DNA of 49,989 nt from Bacillota bacterium (lineage in GTDB: Bacteria > Bacillota > Sulfobacillia > JAJZYS01 > JAJZLH01): NCBI GenBank assembly GCA_021803575.1, contig JAJZLH010000014.1, positions 1 through 49,989 of the forward strand, in the 5' to 3' direction. This document shows, piece by piece, positions 26,591-36,153 of this stretch. The stretch's first letter is position 1. Each line of letters begins with the position of its first letter. The translations under genes and the position numbers were made by a program. The notes under the pieces are model-generated. The model was not told where the DNA came from. It made no database searches and worked only from the letters and a program-made list of their open reading frames with translations.

Positions 26591-27757
26591 TCAGCTGTGG
26601 TAGAGGGCCTGCACTGGGTCGAGCCGGCTGGCGTTGGCCGCCGGCCAGATGCCAAACACAATTCCCACCAGCAGCGAGAAGCCGAGCGCCAGCAGGACGG
26701 CGGACAGGGACACGCCGCCGGCGCCCAGGAGGTGGGTGAGGAGCAGGGAGAGGGCGATGCCGACCACCACGCCGATCGCCCCGCCTGCCAGGCTGAGCAG
26801 GGCGGACTCGATCAGGAACTGGCTGAGGATCGCTCGCCTGGAAGCGCCCATGGCCTTGCGGAGGCCAATCTCCCGGGTGCGCTCAGAGACCGTGACCAGC
26901 ATGATGTTCATGATGCCGATGCCGCCCACCAGGAGCGAAATGCCGGCAATTCCGCCCAGCATCAGGGTCAAGGTGGCCGTGACGGTGGAGAGCGTGCTCA
27001 GGATCTGGTCCTGGGAGATGACAGCGGCGGCGTTGGTGGTGGCGAAGCGGTGGTTGAGCACGGCTGTGATCTGGGCCACCGCCAGCGGGGCGATGGCGGC
27101 CGAGCGGGCCTCCGCTTCGATGCCGGTCAGCTCGGTGGTGCCAGCCACCCACTCGGCGGCGCTGATGGGCACGATGATCACGTTGTCGGCATTGGCGCCG
27201 AAGGCACCGCCGACGGATTGCAGGACCCCGACCACGGTGAATTCGGTGCCGTTGACGCTGACGGTCTGCCCCAGCGGGTTCCTGCCCGGAAAGAGGTTCT
27301 GGGCCACGGTCTGGCCCAACACCGCCACGCTCCGGTCCAAGCGGAGGTCCTGGGCGTCCAGGAAGCGGCCGGCGGCCAGCTTCCGGCCCTCGATGGCGAG
27401 CGCCGCCGGCGTGGTGCCGATCAACGTGGTGCTCCACGACACCGTCTCGTAGCTGGCGGTGACGGACGCCTCGACCAAGGGGGCGTCGGCCCTGATCTGC
27501 GGCACCACCTCAAGCAGCCAGCGGGCGTCCTCAGGGTAGAGAATGACCCCGGCCGATCGCACCGGGGTGACACTGATCAGATTCGACCCCAGGGCCTGCA
27601 CGCTGGAGGTGACGGAACTGGTGGCAGCCTGGCCGGCGGTGATCAGGGCGATCACGGCCGCCACCCCGATGATGATGCCGAGCATGGTGAGACCGGCCCG
27701 CATGCGGTTGGCCGCGAGCGCTCTCCAGGCCATGCGCAGGCCCTCGCCCAGACTCAT
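26591..27757 (-). CDS. MacB-like ABC transporter permease
   Basis: AWRALAANRMRAGLTMLGIIIGVAAVIALITAGQAA...GGIGIMNIMLVTVSERTREIGLRKAMGASRRAIL. Confidence 0.93.
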   Translation of the reverse strand: MSLGEGLRMAWRALAANRMRAGLTMLGIIIGVAAVIALITAGQAATSSVTSSVQALGSNLISVTPVRSAGVILYPEDARWLLEVVPQIRADAPLVEASVTASYETVSWSTTLIGTTPAALAIEGRKLAAGRFLDAQDLRLDRSVAVLGQTVAQNLFPGRNPLGQTVSVNGTEFTVVGVLQSVGGAFGANADNVIIVPISAAEWVAGTTELTGIEAEARSAAIAPLAVAQITAVLNHRFATTNAAAVISQDQILSTLSTVTATLTLMLGGIAGISLLVGGIGIMNIMLVTVSERTREIGLRKAMGASRRAILSQFLIESALLSLAGGAIGVVVGIALSLLLTHLLGAGGVSLSAVLLALGFSLLVGIVFGIWPAANASRLDPVQALYHS

Positions 27758-28491
27758 GGCGCCACCGCCCGGCTGCCCAGGTCGCCCTTGGTCCGCCGCT
27801 GTCTGGCGTCGACGGGCTGGTCAAGGAGCACCTCGCCGTCCCTGAGGCGGATGATCCGCTCACAGTGGAGCGCCACCTGCTCGTCGTGGGTGACGATGAT
27901 CAGCGTGCGCCCGCCCCGGTGCAATTCCAGAAACAGGTCCAGGACCTCTTCGCCGGAGGCGGAGTCCAGGTTGCCGGTCGGTTCGTCGGCGAGCAGGAGA
28001 TCGGGCGTCCCGGCAAGCGCCCGGGCGATCGCCACACGCTGCTGCTGACCGCCGGAGAGCTCGTAGGGGCGGAAGGAGGTGAGTCTGCCCAGCCCGACTT
28101 CCGAGAGGGCCTGGGCGGCCAGCAGGTGGCGTTCGCCAGCGGCCAGGCCGCGGTAGACCAGGGGCAGCTCCACATTCTCCAGGGCGTTCAGCGCCGGCAA
28201 GAGGTTGTAGCTCTGGAAGATGAAGCCGATGCGCCGGTTGCGGATCCTGGCCAGGGCGTCGTCGCCCTTCCTGGCCACGTCCTCGCCGCCCAGAAAGTAG
28301 TGTCCGCCGGTCGGCCGGTCCAGGCAGCCGAGCATGTTCATCAGCGTCGTCTTGCCGGAGCCGGACGGGCCCATGATCGCCACCATGGCCCCCTCCGTCA
28401 CGGCGAAGCTGACGCCGCGCACCGCCTGCACCTCGATGGCACCCGTCCTGAAGGTGCGCCTGAGGTCCTCGACGCGGACGACGTCGGTCAC
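27754..28491 (-). CDS. ABC transporter ATP-binding protein (MacB/LolD-like)
   Basis: MGPSGSGKTTLMNMLGCLDRPTGG...[36 protein letters not shown]; start probably GTG 28491. Confidence 0.93.
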   Translation of the reverse strand: MTDVVRVEDLRRTFRTGAIEVQAVRGVSFAVTEGAMVAIMGPSGSGKTTLMNMLGCLDRPTGGHYFLGGEDVARKGDDALARIRNRRIGFIFQSYNLLPALNALENVELPLVYRGLAAGERHLLAAQALSEVGLGRLTSFRPYELSGGQQQRVAIARALAGTPDLLLADEPTGNLDSASGEEVLDLFLELHRGGRTLIIVTHDEQVALHCERIIRLRDGEVLLDQPVDARQRRTKGDLGSRAVAP

Positions 28492-28492
28492 G

Positions 28493-30265
28493 TTATCCCT
28501 TGCCCTTGCCCTTGCCGCCACCAGCCGCTCGCGGCGCAGGGGCGGTCGCCCCGCCTGCCGCCCTGCGGCCGGCGCCGCCGAAGAAGAGCCCGTGCTGAGT
28601 GGTGGGCGTCACAACCGCCGTGATCACCTCTTGGCCGGGGCGCAGGCCAGAGATGATCTGGGTGTCGACCGTGTTGGAGGCCCCCGCCACCACCTTCTTG
28701 ACGACCGGCTTGCCAGCCACCAGGACGGCCACCGTCGCGGCATTCCCGGCACCGGTGACGGCGACGGCCGGAACCAGGAGGGCGTGCCCAATGGTCCTGA
28801 TGTGAATCGACACGTTGGCGGCCATGCCGCTCTTCAGGCCGCTGGGCTGGCCCTGATCGACGTTGACCGTGACATTGAAGCTGCTGACGCCCAGGCTGTT
28901 GGTGCCGGTGGGCGAGACGGCGGCCACGGTGCCACCAAGTGTCTGGCCGGGCAGGGCGTCGGTTGTGATCTCTACCGGCTGCCCGACCGCCACCTCGCTG
29001 ATCTGGCTCTGGTCGATCGGTACCACCACCTGCAGCGCCGCCGGGTCTTCGACGGTAAAGGCCGGAGCTGCGCCTCCGGAAAGCGAGGTGTTGTCCCCCA
29101 CCGCCACGTTCACAGCGCTCACTGTGCCCGTGATCGGACTGACCAGGCGCAGCCCGGCCAGGGCCATCTCCGCCTCCGCCACCGCCGACTGGTCGGCCGC
29201 CAGCTTGGCCTCAAGCGAAGCCACCGTCTGGGCGGTGGCGGGCGTCGGGTTGAGGAGGGAGGCGAGCGTCGCCTGGTCCTGGCTGAGGGTGGCCTGGTCC
29301 TGAGCCACCGCCTGTTCGGCGGCCGGGCTGCTCAGCGTCACGACCGGGGAACCAGCCTGGACCAGGGCTCCCGCCGAGGCGTCGACGGCGGACACCGTGC
29401 CGGCTGCCGGTGCGGTGGCGGCCGCCACCTGGGAGTAGACGACCGGGCCGTTCATCACGTAGATGCCTGGGTTGCCGAGCAGGACCACCACATCCACGCC
29501 GGCATTCAGCTCGGTGCCGGGATTGTTCAATGTCACGGTCACGGGAAACACGGGCTGCCCCTTGACCGTGCCGGAGGCGGCGTTGCCGATCTGAGTGATG
29601 GTGGCAGGCAGGTTGGCACCAAGGTTGGTCTGAACCGTCGCCGCCTGGCCCACGGCAAGGCTGGGCAGATCAAACTGGAAGACGTGCCCGGTGACGGTGA
29701 TCACGCTCGGGCTGGCGATGGTGAACAGGGTCTGGCCGGCCGCAACGGTCTGGCCGGGAATGACGCTGAGCGAGCCGACGAAGCCGCTCTGGGGGGCTTT
29801 CACAGTGAGCGCCGCCACCACCGCCTGGTCTGTGGCCAAGCGCTCCTGGTCCAGCTCTACCTTGTCCCGGGCAGCGCTGATCTGGGCCGCCGAGGCGGCC
29901 GCTGGCTGGGTCGCTGCCTGCAGGTTGGCCTGGTCCGTCGCCAGCGCCGCCCGGGCGGTCAGCAGCTGGTTCTCCAATTTGCCGCCGTCCGACTCGGTGG
30001 CCAGAAGCTGTCCAGCCACCACCTGGCTGCCCACGGCCACTGCGACCGAGGTGATGGTCCCGGCCTGGGACGGATAGACGTTGGCGGTGCTCTCGGCCTG
30101 AACGGTGCCCGAGCCGGTGACGTCGACCTGTAGGGTGCCGTAGGCGGCGGCGGCCAGGGCATAGGTGGGGCCTGTGGGCGCGCCTCCTCCGATCAGGCGA
30201 TGGCCCACGACCACCACCACCAGTACGCCCGCTAGGACGGCGATGACGGTCACTACCCGCTTCAT
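28493..30265 (-). CDS. HlyD/MacA-like efflux adaptor, unusually long
   Basis: 590 aa; N-terminal TM, repeated lipoyl/barrel-like segments (PSQAGTITSVAVAVGSQV...; AAGTVSAVDASAGALV...; ITGTVSAVNVAVGDNT...), Gly/Lys-rich tail. Confidence 0.85.
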   Translation of the reverse strand: MKRVVTVIAVLAGVLVVVVVGHRLIGGGAPTGPTYALAAAAYGTLQVDVTGSGTVQAESTANVYPSQAGTITSVAVAVGSQVVAGQLLATESDGGKLENQLLTARAALATDQANLQAATQPAAASAAQISAARDKVELDQERLATDQAVVAALTVKAPQSGFVGSLSVIPGQTVAAGQTLFTIASPSVITVTGHVFQFDLPSLAVGQAATVQTNLGANLPATITQIGNAASGTVKGQPVFPVTVTLNNPGTELNAGVDVVVLLGNPGIYVMNGPVVYSQVAAATAPAAGTVSAVDASAGALVQAGSPVVTLSSPAAEQAVAQDQATLSQDQATLASLLNPTPATAQTVASLEAKLAADQSAVAEAEMALAGLRLVSPITGTVSAVNVAVGDNTSLSGGAAPAFTVEDPAALQVVVPIDQSQISEVAVGQPVEITTDALPGQTLGGTVAAVSPTGTNSLGVSSFNVTVNVDQGQPSGLKSGMAANVSIHIRTIGHALLVPAVAVTGAGNAATVAVLVAGKPVVKKVVAGASNTVDTQIISGLRPGQEVITAVVTPTTQHGLFFGGAGRRAAGGATAPAPRAAGGGKGKGKG

Positions 30266-30480
30266 GCCCTTAGCCTTCCCCCAGCCCTTCTCCCGCCTGG
30301 GCCGACCGTGCCGGTGCCGGCTGGCGGTGCCCTCAGGTCAAGGCCATCGTACGGAAGGCGCCTGGCTTGAGCCCTAAGAGATTGCTGAGTGTTTCGGCCG
30401 GCTGGCGCTGGCCAAAGGCCGCGACAAGGACTTGGCGCCCCGGCACCGGAATCCTTCGGGCACACAGGGGGGATTTTAGG

Positions 30481-32502
30481 ATGGCAACTCCACTGGTCGG
30501 AGAGGATTTGTTCGCCTTCCGGCTGGGCGGTGCCGTGCAGGCGCTGGCCGACGGACGGATCCTCTACCTGGAGTCCCGGCTCGACCGCAAGGACAACACG
30601 GCGCACAGCCAGGTGATGGCGATCGGGCCGGGCCGGAAGGTGACGCCCTTCACCAGGGGACCGCATGACACGAGCCCCCAGCTGTCTTTGGACGGACAGT
30701 GGCTGGCCTTTCTCGCCCGGCAGGAGGAGTCGGTCCAGCTGTGGGTGATGCCGACCGCAGGCGGGGAGGCGCGCCAGGTCTCGGACCTGCGGGGCGGGGT
30801 CCGCAGCTACGCCTGGGCACCGGACTGCCGCTCCTTCGCCCTCATCTCCGAGGTGCGCCACGGCCGCCTTGAGACAGCCACAGCAGCAGCCAAAACCGAT
30901 CGCGAGCGGCATACCGCGGACGTGCGCCTCGCCTCCCGCGCCTTCTACAAGCTGGACGGCGAGGGCCTGTTCGGCCCTGGCCAGACCCAGATCATCCATC
31001 AGCCGCTGAACGGCCGGCCGCGCCTCCTCACCGACTGGCGCCAGCGCATCGAGCAGGTGGCCTTTGCCGCTGACGGCCGGTCGCTCTGGTTCATCAGCCA
31101 GGGCCTCGACCTGCCAGCTGCAGACTGGGCGGAGCTGTGGCAGCTGGAGCTTGGCCCAGCCGGCCGGCCCCGCCTGGTGGCCGGTGACGCCAGCTGGTCG
31201 GTCGGCTTTGTGCTGCCCGCCCCCCAGGGGCCAGACCTGCTGGTGGTCGCCTCTGACCCCAGAGAGCTCGGCTACGGCAACGACCAGCTCTTCCGCATCC
31301 GGCCTGACGGCAGCCGTCAGCCCTTGCTGTCTGGCCTCGACCGGCCGGTCGGCAACCTGGCCAGCTCCGATCTGGTGCCGCCCTCCGGTCCAGCTGTGAT
31401 CTGGCCGCCCGGCCGACCGGCGCCCTATGCCCTCATCTCCGAGGATGGCCGGGTCGACGTGGTGGAGGTGCCCCTGGATGGCGGCCCCGGCCGGATCGTC
31501 ACCGCCGGGGACCACACCGTGCACGCCATGGCGGCGCATCCCCAGGGTCTGGTCATCGCTCGCGCCACTGCCGCCGAGCCCTCCGAGATTGTGCTCCTGG
31601 CCGGGGGCCGGGAGCGGGTTCTGCTCGGGCTGAACCGGGCCCTGCTCCGGCGCCATCCGCCCGTCCTCCCCACCCGCTTTCAGGCGCAGGCCCCGGGCGG
31701 ACCCGTCCTCGACGCCTGGGCCCTCGTCCCGCCCCAGGCGTCAGCGGGCCGCCTGCCCGCCATCCTCGCCATTCACGGCGGGCCGATGATGATGTACACC
31801 CGCACCTACAGCTTCGAGTTTCAGCTCCTGGCTGCTCTGGGCGTGGCGGTGATCGCCACCAACCCGAGGGGTTCCCAGGGATACGGCGCGGCCTTCTGCC
31901 GGGCCATCCGCCAGGAGTGGGGGGTGCATGACCAAGCCGATCTCCTGGCTGCGGTCGACGCCGCTCTCTCCCGCTTCCCGGCGATCGACAGCCAGCGGCT
32001 GGGTGTGGCTGGCGGATCGTACGGCGGCTTCATGACCGCCTGGCTGATCGGCCACAGCGACCGGTTCAGAGCGGCTCACGCCGCCCGTTCCGTCACCGAC
32101 TGGCGGCAGATGGCAGGCAGCGGCGACGTGTACTGGTACTGGCATGAGCGGCTGGGCGGCCGCCCCTGGTCCGAGGCGCCGGCCTTCAGCCAGCAGTCGC
32201 CCCTGACCTACGTGGAGTCTGTGCGCACGCCGGTGCTGATCGAGCACCAGGAGAATGACCAGCGCTGCCCGATCGGGCAGGGGGAGTCCTTCTACGCCGC
32301 CCTCAAGGCCCTAGGGAGGACGGCTGTGCTGGTGCGCTACCCGGGGGAGTCGCACGGCATGACCCGGGGCGGCCGGCCCTGGCACCGGGTGCATCGGCTT
32401 GACCTGCTCGCCGACTGGTGGCGTCATTTCCTCTTGGCCGAGCCGGCTCCATCCTTGGCCGGCCACCTGGACGAGGCGGCTGCGCCCCTTTCCGGCAGCT
32501 AG
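30481..32502 (+). CDS. S9 family peptidase (acylaminoacyl-peptidase-like)
   Basis: ATG 30481; LAIHGGPMMMYTRTYSFEFQLLAALGVAVIATNPRGSQGYG..., GGSYGGFM (Ser), ENDQRCPI (Asp), GESHGM (His). Confidence 0.93.
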   Translation: MATPLVGEDLFAFRLGGAVQALADGRILYLESRLDRKDNTAHSQVMAIGPGRKVTPFTRGPHDTSPQLSLDGQWLAFLARQEESVQLWVMPTAGGEARQVSDLRGGVRSYAWAPDCRSFALISEVRHGRLETATAAAKTDRERHTADVRLASRAFYKLDGEGLFGPGQTQIIHQPLNGRPRLLTDWRQRIEQVAFAADGRSLWFISQGLDLPAADWAELWQLELGPAGRPRLVAGDASWSVGFVLPAPQGPDLLVVASDPRELGYGNDQLFRIRPDGSRQPLLSGLDRPVGNLASSDLVPPSGPAVIWPPGRPAPYALISEDGRVDVVEVPLDGGPGRIVTAGDHTVHAMAAHPQGLVIARATAAEPSEIVLLAGGRERVLLGLNRALLRRHPPVLPTRFQAQAPGGPVLDAWALVPPQASAGRLPAILAIHGGPMMMYTRTYSFEFQLLAALGVAVIATNPRGSQGYGAAFCRAIRQEWGVHDQADLLAAVDAALSRFPAIDSQRLGVAGGSYGGFMTAWLIGHSDRFRAAHAARSVTDWRQMAGSGDVYWYWHERLGGRPWSEAPAFSQQSPLTYVESVRTPVLIEHQENDQRCPIGQGESFYAALKALGRTAVLVRYPGESHGMTRGGRPWHRVHRLDLLADWWRHFLLAEPAPSLAGHLDEAAAPLSGS

Positions 32503-33455
32503 GGCAGCTGGGCCGGCACCGCAAAGAGGTGGAGGGTGTGGCCCGTGAGGACGTAGGCCACGTCTTGCCCGTTGGTGCCGACCAGGTCGCCGGGGCGGGC
32601 GGCAAGGCCCAGCGCCACCCGCACCTGGGCGGCGGCCAGGAAGACCTGGTAGCTGCCGCCCGCGGTCACCAAGACGTAGCCAGGGCCCACCGCATAGGGC
32701 TGACCGCCCAGCAGCCCGGCTGGCAGCGCCAGGTGCGCCAGCTGGCCGCCGGAGGCGCTGTAGGCATCAAAGCGCGGCACCGACGGCTGGCTGGTGAGCG
32801 GGAAGCCGAACACCCAGCCCCCGGCCAGCATGGGGTGGAGGAGCGGCGCCGGCAGGGCGGCCAGTGTGTGGCTGACGCCGCTGGGCAGGCTGACGCCGAT
32901 CAGGTTCTGGTTGCCGCCGATGCCGCTCACCTCGGCCAGATAGGTGGCGCCATCCAGGCCGACCGGCCGCCCCGGCGGCAGGCTCAGCGTGACCACCGCC
33001 TGGCTGGCCAGGTCGAGGGCGACCGTCTGCTGGCTGCCGCCTGTGAAGGTCGTCTCCACCACTACGAAGCCAGGGTCGGCCACCACGGACATGGTCTGAA
33101 CAGCGGAGACCAGGTCGGCGATGGCCAGTCCCTGGCCCGAGCTGGGCTGCACCAGCACGGTGGTGCCACCCTGGCTGGGCACCAGGCAGACCAGGGTCGG
33201 CTTGGTCAGGCCGGTCAGGGCGCAGTTCTCGCCAGGACTCAGCGCAATCCGCTGCGGTCGCCAGGCGGCGAGCGGGCTGACCCATAAGTCGGTGCCGCTA
33301 GTCACGGCCAACTCGCTGCCCACGACCTCCAGATTCCGCACGTGGGGCAGGGTCAGGGCCCACTGCCGGATCCCGACCTGGGGGCCCATGCCGCAGGCGG
33401 TGAGGGCGCCCAGGCAGAGCGCCACGATCAGCGGCCAGGCAGCGCGTCTAGGCAC
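32499..33455 (-). CDS. Putative lipoprotein of unknown function
   Basis: GTG 33455: VPRRAAWPLIVALCLGALTAC-GMG (lipobox LTAC); repetitive propeller-like remainder; overlaps the lpdA 3' end. Confidence 0.65.
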   Translation of the reverse strand: MPRRAAWPLIVALCLGALTACGMGPQVGIRQWALTLPHVRNLEVVGSELAVTSGTDLWVSPLAAWRPQRIALSPGENCALTGLTKPTLVCLVPSQGGTTVLVQPSSGQGLAIADLVSAVQTMSVVADPGFVVVETTFTGGSQQTVALDLASQAVVTLSLPPGRPVGLDGATYLAEVSGIGGNQNLIGVSLPSGVSHTLAALPAPLLHPMLAGGWVFGFPLTSQPSVPRFDAYSASGGQLAHLALPAGLLGGQPYAVGPGYVLVTAGGSYQVFLAAAQVRVALGLAARPGDLVGTNGQDVAYVLTGHTLHLFAVPAQLP

Positions 33456-34863
33456 TGCGCCCCTGGGCCGCCAGGGCGGCGTCGTTGATGCTCTCGACCA
33501 GGGTCGGGTGGGCGTGGTTGGTGGCGGCCAGGTCGTAGACGGTGGCCTGCATCCAGGTGGCCAGCACCCCCTCCTGCAGGAGGTCGGTGGCATGCGGCCC
33601 GACGATGTGCAGGCCGAGCAGGTCGCCCGTGGCCTGGTCAGAGACGATCTTGGTCAGGCCCTCGCTGGACCCGGCGATCAGGGCCTTGCCGTTCGCCTTG
33701 AAGTAGCTCTTGCCGATCTTCACCTCATGTCCGGCGGCCAGCGCCTCCGCCTCGGTCAGCCCCACCGAGGCCACCTCCGGCCTGGTGTAGGTGCACCTTG
33801 GCAGGCGCAGGTAGTTCACGCCCTCTGGCTCATGGCCCACGATGGTCTCGACGGCGGTCAGCCCCTCCAGCACCGCCACGTGGGCCAGCTGCAGGTGGCC
33901 AATCACGTCGCCGATGGCGTAGATGTTGGGGTCACCGGTGCGGCAGTGGTCGTCGACGGCGATGCCGGCTGGGCCGACCGAGACCTTCTGGTTGTTCTCC
34001 AGACCGAAGCCGCTGGTGGCAGGGGCGCGCCCGATCGCCACCAGCAATAGGGCGGCCTCCAGTACCTGGTCTGTGCCGTCGCCGGCAGTGACCTCGATCG
34101 AGATCCCCGTCTTTGTGCGCTGATAGGTCTCGGGCTTAACCTTGGCCCGGGTCATGATCTGCACGCCCCGCCCGCTGAGCGCCCGGTTCACCACCCGAGC
34201 GATTTCCACGTCCTCCAGCGGCAGCACCTCGGCCGCCACCTCGACCAGCGTCACCGCCACTCCCAGGTCGGCGTACAAAGACGCCCACTCGCAGCCGATG
34301 GCGCCGGCACCGACGATCAGGATGGACTCAGGCAAGGTCTCCAGGAGGAGGGCGTGGTCGGAGCTCACCACCCGCTCGCCGTCGAAGGCGAGGCCGGGCA
34401 GGGGCCGCGGCGTCGACCCGGTGGCAATGATGATCTTGTCCGGAGAGATCATCTCCGTCTCGCCGCCCGGCGGCTCCACGGCCACGGCGCCGGCCGGGGC
34501 GAAGATGGAGGGGGGCAAGAGTGCACCCTGCCCGTGGTAGACGGTGATGCCGGCCCGCTTGACCAGCCCCTCCACTCCCCGGTGCAGCTGCTCCACGATC
34601 TGGCGCTTGCGCTGGTGGGCGAGGGCATAGTCCAGCCCCTTGACCTCAAGCTGAACGCCGAAGCTGCTCGCCTGCTTGGCCTCGGCCAGCACCTCGGCGG
34701 TGCGGAGCAGCGCCTTGGACGGGATGCAGCCGCGGTGCAGGCAGGTGCCGCCCAGCTTGTCCCGCTCCACGATCACCGTCTTCAGCCCTAGTTCAGCGGC
34801 CCGGATGGCAGCCTCATAACCGCCCGTGCCGCCGCCCAGAACCAACAGGTCGCAGTCAGCCAT
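33448..34863 (-). CDS. lpdA: Dihydrolipoyl dehydrogenase
   Basis: DLLVLGGGTGGYEAAIRAAELG...GGTCLHRGCIPSKALL...IIATGSTPRPLPG...AHPTLVESINDAALAAQG. Confidence 0.93.
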   Translation of the reverse strand: MADCDLLVLGGGTGGYEAAIRAAELGLKTVIVERDKLGGTCLHRGCIPSKALLRTAEVLAEAKQASSFGVQLEVKGLDYALAHQRKRQIVEQLHRGVEGLVKRAGITVYHGQGALLPPSIFAPAGAVAVEPPGGETEMISPDKIIIATGSTPRPLPGLAFDGERVVSSDHALLLETLPESILIVGAGAIGCEWASLYADLGVAVTLVEVAAEVLPLEDVEIARVVNRALSGRGVQIMTRAKVKPETYQRTKTGISIEVTAGDGTDQVLEAALLLVAIGRAPATSGFGLENNQKVSVGPAGIAVDDHCRTGDPNIYAIGDVIGHLQLAHVAVLEGLTAVETIVGHEPEGVNYLRLPRCTYTRPEVASVGLTEAEALAAGHEVKIGKSYFKANGKALIAGSSEGLTKIVSDQATGDLLGLHIVGPHATDLLQEGVLATWMQATVYDLAATNHAHPTLVESINDAALAAQGRSA

Positions 34864-34935
34864 CCTTCTCGCTGCCTCCTCTTAGGCATGGGGCCTGGCG
34901 CGACGGCGCCCGGAGACCCCGGGCGCTCAACTCGC

Positions 34936-36066
34936 TCAGCGCTGGCCGATCGGGACCCACACCTCGCGCTCGGGCCCGACGTACTGGGCCCTGGGCCGGA
35001 TCAGGCGGTTGTGCGTGAGCTGCTCCATGACATGGGTGGTCCAGCCGGCGGTGCGGGCGATGGCGAAGATGGGCGTGAACAGGTCGATGGCGATCCCGAG
35101 CTGGTAGTAGACCGAGCCAGAGTAGAGGTCCACGTTCGGGTAGAGGCCCTTGGCGGCCATCACCGTCTTTTCCACCTGACGGGTCATGCGGAAGTACTTC
35201 TGGTCGTTGCGGCGGGTGCCGAGCTCCTCGGAGAAGGCTCGCAGGTGGCGGGCCCTGGGGTCCTCGGTGCGATAGACCCGGTGGCCGAAGCCGGAGATCT
35301 TCTTCTTCTGGGCGAGGGCGTCCTTGATCCAGGCCTCCACCTTGTCCTCGTCGCCGATCTCGAGCAGCATGCGCATCACCTGCTCGTTGGCGCCGCCGTG
35401 CAGGGGGCCCTTCAGGGTGCCGATGGCTGAGGTGATGGCCGAGTACATGTCGGACAGGGTGCCGGCTGTGACCCGGGCGGCGAAGGTGGAAGCGTTGAAC
35501 TCGTGATCGGCGTGCAGGATCAGGCAGACGTCGAGGATGTGGGCATCCTCGTCACTGGGCACCTCCCCGTGCAGCATGTACAGGAAGTTCTTGGCCAGCC
35601 CGAAGCCGGTCCGGGGCGCCACCGGCTGCCGCTTGTTGCGCAGGCGGTCGAAGGCGGCGACGATCGTCGGCGTCTTGGCCAGGAGGCGGAGCGCCTTGAC
35701 GTGGTCGGTCTGGTCGCCCACCCGCTCGGAGTCGGGATCGCTCAGGGAGAGCATGGAAACGGCTGTGCGCAGCACCTCCATCGGCGTGGCACCCTCCGGC
35801 ACACCGGCCAGGAAGGCCTCCACGTCAGCGGGCAGGGCGGCCTCTCGCTGGATGGCACGCGTGAACTCGGCGAGTTGGTCAGCCTTGGGCAGGTGGCCAT
35901 GCCACAGTAAATAGGCCACCTCTTCGTAGGTGGCCTCCCGTGCCAGGTCGTCGACGTTGTAGCCGCGGTACAGGAGCCTGCCCTCGTGGCCGTCGATGAA
36001 GCAGATGTCCGACTCTGCGACCACCACGTCCTCGAGGCCACGGCCCACGATTTCCTCCATGCCCAA
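34936..36066 (-). CDS. Citrate synthase
   Basis: DICFIDGHEGRLLYRGYNVDDLA...LILHADHEFNASTFAARV...GPLHGGANEQVM...GFGHRVYRTEDPRA...RPRAQYVG. Confidence 0.95.
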   Translation of the reverse strand: MGMEEIVGRGLEDVVVAESDICFIDGHEGRLLYRGYNVDDLAREATYEEVAYLLWHGHLPKADQLAEFTRAIQREAALPADVEAFLAGVPEGATPMEVLRTAVSMLSLSDPDSERVGDQTDHVKALRLLAKTPTIVAAFDRLRNKRQPVAPRTGFGLAKNFLYMLHGEVPSDEDAHILDVCLILHADHEFNASTFAARVTAGTLSDMYSAITSAIGTLKGPLHGGANEQVMRMLLEIGDEDKVEAWIKDALAQKKKISGFGHRVYRTEDPRARHLRAFSEELGTRRNDQKYFRMTRQVEKTVMAAKGLYPNVDLYSGSVYYQLGIAIDLFTPIFAIARTAGWTTHVMEQLTHNRLIRPRAQYVGPEREVWVPIGQR

Positions 36067-36153
36067 CTCCTCCTTCGCGCAACTGACGCCGTACGCCCTC
36101 TCGGGGCGTTAGAGTTCCAAGCCCATTCTACGCCTTCGCCGCCGCACCGGCGT

